A stretch of DNA of 64,000 nt from Zerene cesonia (GCF_012273895.1 NW_024045131.1:1684741-1748740), one strand, 5' to 3'; numbered from the stretch's first letter, positions 11,161 to 23,085 are shown. Numbers and translations: made by a program. Notes: generated from the letters alone by a model not told the origin.

Positions 11161-11328
11161 CAGTGGCGTAACCATCATAGGGTCAGGTGGTGCAGTGCAC
11201 CAGGGCCCCGAAGCTCAGGGGGCCCTCTAACCTCAGCTTTGAAAGAGGGGAGGAAGGCGGAAAGCGGGGAGGAGGACCCGATTCTTTCCCTATGCACCAG
11301 GGCCCTCGTCCCCCTAGCTACGCCACTG
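11161..11328. mobile_element. hAT-type MITE, 168 bp, with 8-bp TSD
   Basis: The ends are inverted: cagtggcgta at the left and tacgccactg at the right, the usual hAT-style terminus. An exact 8-bp direct repeat, agctgcgc, flanks it at 11153-11160 and 11329-11336, the duplication length known for hAT elements. The interior is purine-rich with no transposase, so it is non-autonomous. It is inserted in the head of a family A retroposon copy (11329-11540). Confidence 0.85.
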
Positions 11329-11540
11329 AGCTGCGCCCCGCGGTGTCACTCGCGTAAGTCTATATCCCGTAGGAATATCGGGATAAAAAGTTGCGCATGT
11401 GTTATTCCAGTTGTCCAGCTGTCTATGTACCAAATTTCATTGCAATCGGTTCAGTAGTTTTTGCGTGAAAAAGTAACCAACATACGTATACATGCACAAA
11501 TGTAGGATAGGATATATATAATAGAATAGGATAGCATTGT
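11329..11540 (+). repeat. Family A retroposon copy interrupted by the hAT MITE
   Basis: Head agctgcgccccgcggtgtca, then 'tcccgtaggaatatcgggat', 'ttattccagttgtccagctg' and 'aatcggttcagtagtttttg', ending in 'taggataggat'. The hAT MITE lies directly at its head, so the MITE arrived later. Confidence 0.75.
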
Positions 11541-12904
11541 GAAGTTTAATAGTAAGTAGAAAGCTGCAATTATATTGAGTGAACCCGGGCGAACAGCTAT
11601 TAAGTTATAAGATTAGATAACACATTAAGATTTGAAATAAATCGTGGTCTTCAATACCCAAATTCTACACACAATACACTTTATAAACTTCCATGAACGT
11701 CAACAAAATTATTTTCTTACGTAGAAAACTTTGATCACTGATAAAAATAAATACCACGTCCTTGAAAATACGCCTGAAAACGCCACAGGTAACCAATATG
11801 GATCGTTGCCAATAAACCATTTAACTGAGAGCTCTGCATTCGTACGATTTCCTTTCTCTAGGTTCAAACGGAGTTCCATCTTATACTGGGCAAACAGGCC
11901 AATGACCTTGTTTCATTTAATTCTCAATAGATGGCACCACGTGCGCATGTTTACATGTTTTTTGTCTGCGCATGTTCGCGATGCGTATTGTTTTTGTTTT
12001 TTTGATTTGAAAGGAGACTATATTTATTTATAATCGTATAATAAAAATGCTATAAAACGTACGGGCACGAGGGAATTTCAAAGAAATCTACCTAATCTAG
12101 AAGCTAGAAATGTCATCAGAGATTATAGCACGAAATTCGCGACTTTTAGTGTTTTAGTGTGATGGCAACATGGTGTCAGCTATTCTTTTTCGTTATTTCA
12201 CCCTTCATAAATTTATTGTCTATAAAAAAAACAGCAGCGCACATACACAGAAAACTTAATGTAAAAAAATCTATTAGAGAATTGCGTTTATTTAGTAGTA
12301 AAACTATTATGCTTTAATTATTACCCATACTAACTACGATACAAAAATAGTTATTAAATAGTCAATCAAAATTAAGCTCTATTTCCAATGGGATTAACAA
12401 ATTAATCCTTTAAAACGTAATAAACTACGCAATTTTAAAAATGTCATTGCCCCAAACAATTGATTACGTTTGTTTACGACCTTTGTATTAGACACATGTT
12501 CTATATTGTGATAATAATAGAATATATATTGAACATTGGTCGTGTCAAATACGCATTTGTTACACAACATGCGCACGTGTTGTTATTTTGAGTGAAATAA
12601 AACGCAAACGATTAACTTTTATTTTTATGTTATTTTATTAAACAGACTTCGTAGTGGTTGCGCTGTTGATATTTGCGGAGTTTTTTAAGAGAGCTTTGAC
12701 AGGCTAGCTGTAACCCGCGGCATCGCTCGTGTGGAACCAGGTTAAAATTTAGGCTTAGATATGCTAATCCAGACTGTATTAGTGTCCGATGACTTTTTTA
12801 CTAACTTTTTAGACAAATTAACTATCTTACTTTATTAAGAGTGTAATAATTATGTTATCTGTGGTCAACTTTAATTATTTATACGTAGTATTTCATTGTT
12901 TTAG
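11541..12904. other. Upstream region of the ankyrin/SOCS gene
   Basis: AT-rich and without a coding exon. An AG acceptor at 12903-12904 lies five bases before the start codon of the next gene, so a 5' untranslated exon probably sits in this stretch or beyond the gap. I cannot place it. Confidence 0.4.
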
Positions 12905-12909
12905 CAACC

Positions 12910-15900
12910 ATGCCTTCGGAGGTGATCACAGACAAGTCCCTGCAGCGTGAACTAGCTGACTCCATCATACGAATGGTACCCTTGGATGAGATAAGAATCT
13001 TACTGGCATGCGGTGCAAAGGTATGAAACATTACTTATCCTATTCTTGAATTACACGCTTTTCGTAGCAAGCAGATTTCTATTAATTATTTTCTTTAATC
13101 TAAGGTTGTCTGGAGGATATCGCTTTTCAGCCATAAGGCCGCCTGCTGTACAGCTTTTCTGTGTTTTTGTTTATGTTTGTTTCTTTCTCTTTTTGTTCAC
13201 ACAATAAAGTATTTATTTTCAACACCATACAATTTTTTCTTCAAACTCAAACTAAAATATTTATTTATTCAATCAAACTTCTTATAGATTCACTTTTGAA
13301 TCGTCATAACATTAGTAGTATAGTTTTAACATTTACCACCGATTCGGAAAGCAGTTTCTACAGAGAAGAGTCGGCAAGAAACTCTGTAATCGCTCTTTCA
13401 AAATAATATCAATTTTGCAATTTAATTTTATTCACTCGTCATATAAATCCATTGGTGAAATGCATACTTAATTCTTCCATCCCCATTCGTTCCATGTCAG
13501 GTGAACGAACCAGTGACCCAGGGTCTACGGCCATTACACTATGCGATATGGCAGCGGTACCTGGAGGCAACTCGGCTGCTTCTCGTGCGTGGATGTGATA
13601 TTAACGCCACGGATGATTGTGGATATAGTGCATTGCACTTGTCCGCTGAGCATGGGTATGTATGGATACCCTTATAATATCTAATATATGGGAGGGGGGG
13701 GGATTACTGAATATCGGCACTGATTTACTGTACTAACTGATAGATATACTGAACAGGGCGTCCTGTCTTGGCGACTGCAACCACACATGTTCTGTTACTT
13801 ATGATAGCTAGCTGTTCGCCCCGACTTCGCCTGTGGTAGAGCAGCTTTCCTATGGTGAAAGAGATTTGACATCGGTTCAGCAGTTTTTGCATGAAAACGT
13901 TATAAGCATACCAAAATACTTCTTAAAATTTCCTCTTTATGATATTAGTAGAAAACTAATTTTTTATATAATGTTTGTGTGTCTTTAAATAAATGATTCT
14001 TAGTATCTTCTTGTGTTTGGTTTCACGCGAGTATTATACATTTAGAAATTAAAAACTTTTCAACGGATTTTAAACGCGATTTATTCATTATATTATTAAC
14101 CCGACGTTTCGAACACTTTACAGCGAGCGTGGTCACGGGGAGACACCAAATAATAATATAATTAATAATATAATGAATAAATCGCGTTTAAAATCCGTTG
14201 AAAAGTTTTTAATTTCTAAATAAATGATTCTTTCTAGGTTATTTTATTGAAAGCTATAGAGTTTGTTTGTTTGGTTGAAAACGATAATCTCAGAAACATA
14301 TTTATTTTTTTTATTTTTTTGGATAGTACACGTACCGAGGAAGGTTACAGGCTACATAAGGTCACACTACACCCAATAGGAGCTATATGACATTCAATTT
14401 ATCTATGGAAAAGGTTGCCAAATATTTCATTTGGGGGTTTCTTATGATAAAACTGCTTGTAATAATAAATATATAATAATAAATAAAGTAATAGATCCCG
14501 TTGTATTTATCTTAGACCGTAACAACCAAAAAGCTTTCCTATTCATATTATGCTAATAAAATATAATACAATGCATATTTTCCCGCCACAGTTACACGGA
14601 ATTCGTCAAACTGTTACTCGAAAGCGGAGCGGCTGTGGACTACCGGCCGGATACTGGTGAAGAGTTCCCGAGGACAACTCTGTGTGATGAGCCACTCAGA
14701 TTGGCTATACGGAATAAGCACTATGTAAGTTCATCATCATCAGCCTATTTAATGCAAGTTTTTATTAGCTTCAACTTTATGTTTGTAAGTTTTTATTTAG
14801 GTCTGTTATAGCCTCGATTTTGACCCACTTTAAACGGACAGATTTAATTCAAATTACTCATATCTGGGATAGGTGAAAATGCGATAATTTCAGGAGTTGA
14901 TCTTATTATCCTGATTATTATTGCCGGGATTAAACAATATCCCTTACGTAAACTACGTAAGAGTAAGGGAGAATTTTGTTGTTTCTATTATAAATGCGCG
15001 TTTTTTAGTTTTTTTTTAAACTTTGTGTAATTGTTTTTAAATCAGTAAAGTTTATAAAGTGTATATGTCACCGAAAAGTTATGAAAACCGATTACTATCT
15101 CCGAGAGTATTCTGTTCTGTAGGTAGGGTAAGGAAAAATTTTGGGCCTTCAGTTCTCATTTTCGCTGTACGAAACACAGCAGCATACCACTATATCACGC
15201 TAGTCTTCTGTGGGGGTGTGGTAATTCCCCGGTGGGAGCTGCCCCAATTCGGGCTGAAGCGTGCGCGACTTCCACTTGCTACTAGACAAATAAAATAATT
15301 TTTTTAATCAGGATGTAGCCCGTCTCTTGCTAGAGCATGGGGCGGATCCCAACAAGCGTTACTTTTTCGGTGCCGAAATCAACCTGGTCTCCGAGCCGGA
15401 GTATCTCGAGCTTCTGCTCATGTTCGGAGCCAACCCTGACTCCAGGGACAGAGCTGGTCTCACGCCGCTGATGAAAGCGGCCAGGCAGCGGAAGGTTGGT
15501 CCTCTTGAAGTGATTAAAATATCAATTTAAAGCACTAAAATGGTTAGGAATTTTTGGAAAACAATTTTAAAGATAACATCTTGTTTTTTTACCAATTGAC
15601 TAATTTGGCGGGATTCTAACCCGCGAATAAATATTTCAGATTAAGCAGTAAAATTTATATATTTTTTTTTTTTCCCATCCAACCTAGTCACCTAGTTGCG
15701 CCTGTTTTTGAGTATCATTATTGAAATCTTTCTCGTTTTATAATATTAGTTGGAATATATAGTATTTATTTTAAATTCTCAGGGTATAGAGTCGGTGCTA
15801 CTCCTCATCAGTTATGGTGCTGATGTCAATGCAATTGCTGATGCGAGAAATGACTACAGAACCGTTATGCACTATGCCGTTTTAAGCGGTAAGCTAGAAA

Positions 15901-18900
15901 TCTATACTAATACTAGCTGCACCCGGCAAACGCTGTTCTGCCTTACTCTTATCGTTTAGTGGTATGAAAAATAAATGTTAGCCGATTCTCAGACCTACCC
16001 AATATGCTTACCAAATTTCAGAGGAATCGGTCAAGCCGTTTCGGAGGAGTATAGAGACTAACATTGTGACACGAGAATTTTATATATAAGATAAAGCTGA
16101 ACAGTTTGTTTGAACGCACTAATCTCAGGAACCATTGGTCCGATTTGAAAAATTCTTTCAGTGTTAGATAGCTCATTTATTGAAGAAGGCTGTAGGCTAT
16201 AATATATGTACCACAGGGTAAGCCGGAGCGGACCGCTAGTCAAATTTAGTGTTTAAGACAAATACAAATTTCAAGTTCTTCTGGGAATTGAAATTCAAAT
16301 CAAAAATAAAAAATAATAAAAAATGTTTTATTTAAAATCTTACTGTATTAATACCTCGTAAAATATATACTTTTGTGTCCCTTTTACCACTATTATATTT
16401 TATTTACTGTTTTCATATTTTGTTTTAGATGTAAGTATATTTTATTTTAAGTGATGGCAAATAAAAGTATTCCTATTTCTCTTAATGAATTTTTTAAATC
16501 CATTTTACGTAAAATAACGTAAAATAAAGTCGATAATGCGTCGAAAATCTTCGTCGTTTTTAAAATTTTATTGCCATATAGCAAATTTTCTAACAAATAA
16601 GCTCATTTTTAACTGTACATACACTATTCTCTATTTATATATTATACACTATTCTATTCCCAAGTATAAAAAGTTATTTTCCTACAAAAAAGTTCAGCCC
16701 TAAAATACCTGGTAACCCAGGTCGTACCTGTAAATGGTAACAGGTTCTATTGAATCGATTTTAGGCATCGTACCTTACTTAATAAGTGGGGCTTGGTGAC
16801 CCATACTGCAGTTTATATATACCAATTTCGGCCATCAGCGCTCTTAATGTTGCCTAAACTATTGCTTGTAAACGTTTTATGTGTCTTTTTAAACTTTTAG
16901 ACTAGTAACCTATAAATATAAATTGCAGGTAACACTGACGTTGTGAATCTATTGATTAAGCAAGGCGCTAGAGTCAATTACGAAAGTCCAGACTTGAATA
17001 AGCCTTCGCCTTTGGACCTAGCTATCCTGAAGGGAGACGTGGATATGGTGCAGATGCTGTTGACTGCTGGTAAGTTTTATTTATATTGGTCAAAGTTATT
17101 CATAGTCCATGTCCTAGTTCTTAGTCATAGACAAAGTAATGGTCCTAGTCTTTTTTCTAGTAATAATCCTAGTCCAAGTCAAAGAGAGAGTCATAATCCG
17201 AAACCCTCTCATAGGCAGAGTCTAAAAAAAATAGAAAATAAATAAATGTTAACAATATTGCTTTAAATTTTTCATAGTCCGTGACCCAGTTTTTAGTCAT
17301 AGACCTTATCCTAGTTACAGACAGAGTAATAGTCCTAATCCTAGAGACAGACCCAGTCCAAGACAAAAAGATAAAAACATAATCCTAAACCTCATAGCCA
17401 TAGTCATAGTCCTAATCCCAGTCATAGCCCCATAGCCCTTTAGTCAGATCCTTTTATTATTAATTTCTATCCACTTATACACAAATACAAACTGAACCCT
17501 CATAGGAGGCCCGTGTCCCAGAAGTGGGAACATATATGGGCTGATGATGATGATGATGTTGATGATATACAAATAAATATTATATATACAGGTGCGTGCG
17601 TGAATGCCTCCAGCTCGGTTATTGGCACGCCTCTGCACGTAGCTTGCTCCGACAACATAACCAATAGAAAGGAAATTGTTAAAGTAAGTCCTACTATTTT
17701 TATTTTTATGTGTATTTTGATTGTCATGGAATTACTGTTTCAAATACATTGAGATTGTAGTGAAATGTACAATACAATACTCTTTATTCATCACAAATAA
17801 ATGAGGAAGATTAACATGAGGATGAAGGAAAGGAAAGAAACATTAATAATATTAAGCTGTCTAGTCGCTTATAGGCGATCTCTGCCAAGCAACCTTTGGA
17901 TAGGATTTCTTATATATATATCTGCTATAGATTTAAAAAACGTAGATTAAATATTATTGAAACGTGTAATAACATTAACTCACACATTTCTTCATCAATA
18001 CATATTTTTCACACATACATGTTATTTCTAGTTCATAAATTATTCTAGTTTTTAACGCGTTTTCCCTCATAAAAACTTGTTTTAGCTAAGTCGTTTAGTT
18101 ACAACTAGTTCTAACCAGACAAAACGCGTTGTAATCAAAACCGGGTCATATAACATATTGAGTATTTTTGAAAAGCCTGAATATCAGCGCTGTTTCGAAG
18201 CTGTTTCCGTTTGCCGTATAGCTTAGAAAATAACGTATCAGTGTTATATTTTTTTGCAATAATAATAAAAATAATAATAATAATAATATTTCTCGTAGAT
18301 TCTTCTAAAAAGTGGAGCAGACCCCAACCAGAAGGTGTACAACGAAGACGATGGTGCCCAGCTCCGACCAGCTCTCGCCGAGTACTTGGCCAGCAATACT
18401 GACCCCGACGCTGATATCGTGTACGCGTTGCTGAGAAGCGGAGCCAGGGTATGCACTTGTGTATTTATGTAGCTGATAATGTCCCTGATAGCGTATTTAA
18501 TACTTTTTTTTGGTATCAGAGACAACAGTAATTCCATCTACCATATTACTGAATTGCAATTTCAACATATTTTAATATTTCTTTGGATATAAAAGAAATC
18601 GTAGGTCTGGAAATCGGCCAAAATCTATGTTTCATACCTCTAACTGATAAGAGTATGGCAGAACAGAGTTTACTGGATCAGCTATTTTTTATAATTTGAT
18701 ATAATACAGTATAAGTTGGCATTTTAACTGACTGATAAGCTAAAGCAACATCTGCAGAAGCGGCGAGACCGGCCAATTATTTCATACCATAGACTACTAA
18801 ATATTATGATATTTGACAAGATCGATATATTTTTTTTTCTATTTTTAGTTTAATTTTTTATTCATATAAACATGATAAACGGTACAGCTTCGTAATAAAT

Positions 18901-19314
18901 AGTGTAAAATAATGAAAACTAGGTTTTGTCACTTTAAAAACGGAACAAATATAGAGATTATGAGTCGTTTATCTTGTAATTTGTATTTTACAGGTGATAA
19001 TGAAAACACAGTTCCGGGACCCCGACGGCATTCTAAACCACCTTCAAAACGTAACGTTAGAAGAGTACCAGCACATCTACTATCTCCTTCTGCAAGCCGC
19101 CGAATCATTCGACCTCTGCATGATAAAAAGAAATAATATTCTTAACCCAGTCCAAAAAGAAGCACTGATAAAACGCGCGAAAAACCCCATAACTCTATTG
19201 GCGCAAGTCAGGATTTTCCTTCGCAAATATTTCGGCACGAAATTCGCGAAAGCCGTGAAAAGTATGGAAGTGCCGACGATTCTTCATCGTTATTTGCTTT
19301 TCGAATGCCGTTAA
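12910..19314 (+). CDS. Ankyrin-repeat protein with SOCS-box-like C-terminus (ASB-like), 9 coding exons
   Basis: Exons 12910-13020, 13501-13655, 14592-14724, 15312-15494, 15783-15888, 16929-17069, 17592-17683, 18299-18448 and 18994-19314 join in frame with GT-AG borders to 463 codons plus stop. The start ATG has a good insect context (caaccATG). Residues about 40-350 carry a series of ankyrin repeats, with typical 'PLHYA', 'SALHLSAEHG', 'LLLEHGADPN', 'TPLMKAA', 'LLLISYGADVN', 'TPLHVAC' and 'LLKSGADPN' stretches. Residues about 422-463 resemble a SOCS box: PITLLAQVRIFLRKYFG fits a BC-box helix, except that the usual Cys is Val, and the end is YLLFECR. ASB proteins are substrate adaptors of Elongin-BC/Cullin-5 ubiquitin ligases. 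Here the Cul5-box LPxP is only MEVP, so ligase function is an inference. The substrate is unknown. Introns carry SINE, MITE and retroposon copies. Confidence 0.88.
13808..13955 (+). repeat. Family B fragment in intron 2 of the ankyrin gene
   Basis: Contains 'gctgttcgccccgacttcgc', 'ggttcagcagtttttgcatg' and the end 'tatgatattagtag'. It lies between exons 2 and 3. Confidence 0.5.
14002..14216. repeat. Long inverted-repeat element with 16-bp direct repeats
   Basis: The arms read gaaattaaaaacttttcaac on the left and its complement on the right, continuing through 'ggattttaaacgcgatttat' for about 55 bp. The centre contains 'cgacgtttcgaacactttac' and 'agcgagcgtggtcacgggg'. An exact 16-bp repeat, taaataaatgattctt, lies at 13986-14001 and 14217-14232. 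A partial copy occurs at about 57339-57405. Confidence 0.75.
14755..15015 (+). mobile_element. MITE family F (TIR aacacgctttt), degenerate copy
   Basis: Follows the family order: 'tttttattagcttcaacttt', 'gcctcgattttgacccactt', 'taaacggacagatttaattc', a 'ttattatcctgattattatt' zone and an end resembling gcgcgttttttagtttttt. It lies in the ankyrin gene's intron 3, about 30 bp after the exon 3 donor. Confidence 0.65.
15165..15300 (+). repeat. Family E fragment
   Basis: The segment with 'cttctgtgggggtgtggtaa' and 'gctgccccaattcgggctga' is the inverse of a segment at about 23090-23190 in the family E copy there. It ends just before ankyrin exon 4. Confidence 0.5.
15908..16095 (+). repeat. Retroposon tail family C
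   Basis: Begins 'actagctgcacccggcaaac', 'gctgttctgccttactctta', then 'cggtcaagccgtttcggagg' and 'acacgagaattttatatata'. Other copies are at 46898-47075 (plus), 48255-48435 (minus) and 57940-58120 (minus). Confidence 0.65.
16093..16243 (-). repeat. Family B copy, minus orientation
   Basis: Read on the plus strand: 'gaacgcactaatctcaggaa', 'agtgttagatagctcattta', and the end 'gccggagcggaccgctagt'. It abuts the family C copy. Confidence 0.6.
17090..17440 (+). repeat. Degenerate hexamer-like array (tagtcc/catagt)
   Basis: Intron 6 of the ankyrin gene contains dozens of imperfect units such as tagtcc, tagtca, cctagt and catagt, split by an AT-rich spacer around 17225-17270. The pattern suggests an old tandem array blurred by mutation. 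It begins about 20 bp after the exon 6 donor. Confidence 0.65.
17494..17572 (+). repeat. 3' fragment of Metulj-like SINE
   Basis: Contains 'gaaccctcataggaggcccg' and 'gggaacatatatgggctgat', followed by gatgatgat repeats. It ends about 20 bp before ankyrin exon 7, so the exon's acceptor region directly follows the SINE tail. Confidence 0.7.
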
Positions 19315-19415
19315 CGAGTCAGTTTTGACTTGTGGGTTCCATTTTTGAATTTCTTTTCCATTGTTTGTGATCGGGTTGCCAGTACGCGATCTGTTTGCTT
19401 TAAGGGAAATAATGG

Positions 19416-19421
19416 AATAAA
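19416..19421 (+). promoter_or_regulatory. Candidate poly(A) signal AATAAA
   Basis: AATAAA occurs about 100 bp after the ankyrin gene stop codon at 19312-19314. No transcript data are available, so its use is inferred. Confidence 0.35.
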
Positions 19422-21059
19422 CTTTTATTAATAGGGTTGCTAGTGCGCGATCGGTTTTTCTTATTTACGTGAGGAATGACGGTGTTGATTTGACGTTAAA
19501 TAGCAAAACATATTTTTGTAATAATCTATTTGTCTTGTTTTATCAAGAAGCTTTACGTTTAATGTAAAATAAGGTGATGAATACGCAGTTTTCCTTTGTC
19601 TTTGGTAGTGGAATTGCTAGAATGCAATCTATTTACCTTACCTACGGAAATTGTGTTCATTTCACACTACATGTTATCTTTTACCTAAGTATTTATACTT
19701 AGTCGCGGACATATTTTATTGTATAAAAAAAACGTAATTCAGAAACCGCTCACGTATTGAATCGTCTAGTCTTTTATTGAGCAGTAAAACAGTAGGCTAT
19801 TGAATAAAAAAATAAGTGTGTTAGTTTTTAATTTATGAATTTAAAATCTGATTTTTTGGCATGGGGTTAGCCGTTTAAAACCCTAAACCCAATTCGTCAA
19901 TATTTAGAGCCTTTTACGCACGTGGATCAGTGTCCCCTAGACACATTGCGATAAATAATTATAAGACTTTTATGTATGTATTTACTTCAAAATATGGAAC
20001 AGGAAATAATAATTATAATGCATGTGTAGAAATAGAATTGTAGCTGATTTATAATAACTATTTCTTTTTTATTATTAATTTAATATGTATATATGCAATT
20101 GATTTGGAAAAATAAATGAAGTTATCTCATTTGACTTATAGCTATTTGTAAAATATTATAGATAAAGTAAAATTTATATCCGTTTTTAAACGATTTTATT
20201 GCTTTTTGTCCAATACGCAAAATTTTATGTTTTATTCTTCGTTAAGTATAATTTTTAATATCTTTGCAATACTTGTATGAATACAGTCGTATAAAATTTA
20301 TTGGAATTGTATCAATATCTTTTTAAGGTTATAGTATATAGTCTATATAACTATATTAACTATTTACTTCAAGTGTAAGCAAACAAAAAAAAAGAAGTAA
20401 TACATATTTTTTCATACATAGTTAAGATATATTCAAAAAAATTGTTTTTACCTGAGCAGAAAATACAAATGAAAAACTAAAACAGCTAATGCATAGTTTC
20501 GTATTTTATGATTTTTTTTTAATAATTAAGGCCCCGTATTAAATCGTGGTGGTATAAATATGCTAAAAATGTAGTCTGAAATCAAATTTAAATGTGATAT
20601 CTTGTGATATTTTAGATTTAAGGGAAAACATATGAATGGTAGTACATAATAATACAATACTCTCGTATGTACTTATTTTGTCTTTTTCTTTATGATGACA
20701 ATAAAGGCTCTTATAATAATCTATCTTTTATTGCATTCATTTAAAAATGATGGAAGTAGTCTTAAATTTATGTATTAAAAAATACCAATTATACTAGTTT
20801 AATTATACTAGATTTTTATTAATTTTATCATGAAAGGAAGTTCACAGCTTATCATCGAAGGAAACGTGACATAGTAAATGTGTGCGATAAACAACTTTCT
20901 TTACCCCTTTACTTAAGTACCAAGTAATTTCTACACGATAATATTTTTCATTGGGAGCGTCGCTTCATACAATTGTCTAAACGGCTACCTCATACATATT
21001 ATACTGTTTTGAAATGACGCCTGTTGTAGTGAATTGGATAAAAATAAATTTAAAAATGT
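19422..21059. other. AT-rich intergenic DNA
   Basis: No exon or strong repeat signal is visible between the ankyrin gene and the tRNA-like fold-back at 21060. It may include more 3' UTR of the ankyrin gene. Confidence 0.4.
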
Positions 21060-21470
21060 TAATTTTTAGTTTTATAGCACTGAAATGCTTCATAAATGAA
21101 AATTTTGAAAGAATTGAAAATAAATTGTTCACGAGGTGGGATTCGAATCCGCGTTTTTTTGTCAAATTATAGCAACGCCTAGCCTCTCAGCCACCCGTGA
21201 TCCCGCCACAGTAATCGAATTTCTTCTACTCTTTCGGGGTATCCCATACCATCTATTTAGATGATTAAGAACCATCACAACCAATAAGAAACAATATTTC
21301 AATGATTACAATATTGTATCGATGGAACGCGGCCTTTTTTAATTTTTGTTTTTAGCATTAAATTGCTTTCGGGATCATGGGTGGCCGAGAGGCTAGGCGT
21401 TGCTACGGTTTGGCAAATAAAAGCGCGTTTAAATCCCGCCTCGTGATCAAATTTGTTCTATTCTTTCAAA
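21060..21470. repeat. Two inverted tRNA-like units of the fold-back family
   Basis: Left end 'aatttttagttttatagcac' and 'gaaattttgaaagaattg'-like DNA precede a minus-strand tRNA-like unit (about 21135-21205). A plus-strand unit follows at about 21370-21448 with gggtggccgagaggctagg and then cctcgtgatcaaattt, ending in 'ctattctttcaaaatttt'. Compared with 540-807 it is larger, with about 150 bp of other DNA between the units. It lies upstream of SEM1. Confidence 0.65.
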
Positions 21471-21817
21471 ATTTTTCAATATTTAAAAAAAATACTGTTC
21501 GGGATAGTGAATAATCATTCAATCTCTAATAAATCTCTTCCGAGAAATATTTTTATTGCTCTACAACGGACATCCCAAAGTCTAAAAAGACCAAATTCCG
21601 TAACGTGAATGGCTTAAAAATTTTTGACGGAGACATTTCTATTAGAGTAGTTGGCAACACACATCAACTTTTGACATTGTCGGGAAAAAAATGCACTTGA
21701 CATTGACAGTTGGCACAGTGATTAATCAAAAATTTTGGAGCTTTGTTTGGAAAGCCTAAAATTTAGAAACTGTTATTCATTAACTGCAAACGTTTAAACC
21801 TTTAAATTATTGCAAAT

Positions 21818-22939
21818 ATGGCTGATAAACAGAAAGTCGATCTTGGTTTACTTGAAGAAGATGATGAATTCGAAGAATTTCCAGCTGAAAGTAAGTTACG
21901 GAATTAAATGATCACTCAAAAATTTCGGTTTTTGTTCGTGTTTTAAGAAGTTTTAATATTTTTAACAGACTGGGGTGCAGAAGAAGCTGATGATGAAGAT
22001 GTATCCGTGTGGGAAGACAACTGGGAAGATGATATTGTCCAAGATGATTTTAACCAACAGTTAAGGTTAGGATTTTCGATATGGGTTTTATTATAACTTA
22101 AGCTTTAGAATATTTTCCTACATACAACTCAATTTATTACACTGTTCTATACGCTTACTCATGCTCATGATATACTCAGACTCATTGTTAAAGAATTTAA
22201 AGGCAAATGCCAATTAATTCTGAAGCATTTATAGGGTTTTACTCCGTGAGTATGCTTTTATCATTAGTTGTGTTAATTGTCTTCTGTAATGAATGCAATT
22301 GTGTTTTAAATCAAGATTTTGATATAACTATTCCATAGAATATAGATACTGTAAGTTGTTTTTAATCAAGATTTCTCTCAATTAATCATAGCAAGTATGT
22401 ATAATTAATATTTCTAGAATTGATAAATGAAATGCACACACTTCACTCTTTCTGAACATCATAGTTTTAATTCTAAAACATAAAAAAAAGCTTAACAAGT
22501 GTACTTAGTCTTAGAAACACACTTTTATTAGCATTACTTTTATGTTTGTATATAAACTGCTCTTTTAGAGTTATGAACCAGTATAAACAGACAGATTTAA
22601 TTCTAACATTCTACAATTATCAAGGATCCACGACAATACAGTGACTAAATGAGTTTATCTTGTTATCATGATTAAACTCACCAGGTTTGAATAAGTTCCT
22701 AACATATGATCATGATTAAGTGACACAATTTAGTTTATTGTCTCATTAAATTATTTTTCTTACACTATATTTATTTTTAAATTCTCATAGCCTAAAAGGG
22801 AATTAAGAAAGAAGTAAAACTATGTACTAAAAATATGAATATATCCTAAATTTTATGATTTAATTATTTTTATATTTATTTTTAATATTTTTTTTCCAGA
22901 CAACAATTGGAGAAGCTAAGGGAACAGAACAAGGGATAA
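21818..22939 (+). CDS. SEM1: 26S proteasome complex subunit SEM1 (DSS1), 3 exons
   Basis: Exons 21818-21890, 21969-22065 and 22900-22939 join to 69 codons plus stop. The protein begins MADKQKVDLGLLEEDDEFEE. Its centre contains the very acidic, tryptophan-containing blocks NWGAEEADDEDVSVWEDNW and EDDIVQDDFNQQLR, and it ends in a short helix, QQLEKLREQNKG. Length, acidity and the order of the two acidic Trp motifs match SEM1/DSS1 closely. In animals SEM1 is an intrinsically disordered subunit of the 19S proteasome lid. It also binds BRCA2 and sits in the TREX-2 mRNA export complex; its acidic Trp motifs contact partners. The start has a purine at -3. It converges on the importin-alpha gene, with stop codons about 1.2 kb apart. 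Confidence 0.95.
22498..22760 (+). mobile_element. MITE family F copy in SEM1 intron 2
   Basis: Order 'acttttattagcattacttt', 'taaacagacagatttaattc', 'ttgttatcatgattaaactc' and 'ttagtttattgtctcattaa' matches the family. The termini are eroded. It lies inside the second intron of SEM1 and is not close to a splice site. Confidence 0.6.
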
Positions 22940-23085
22940 ATTTCACTATTTTTAAGATACATACATTATTTCATTACATTTAAGAAAATTTGATTAAAAA
23001 CTTGTATTAATACAAAATACAATCTTTTAGCAATCAATGTTTTTATTTTATATCTGCTCAAATCATAATTAACATTGTATGTGGT

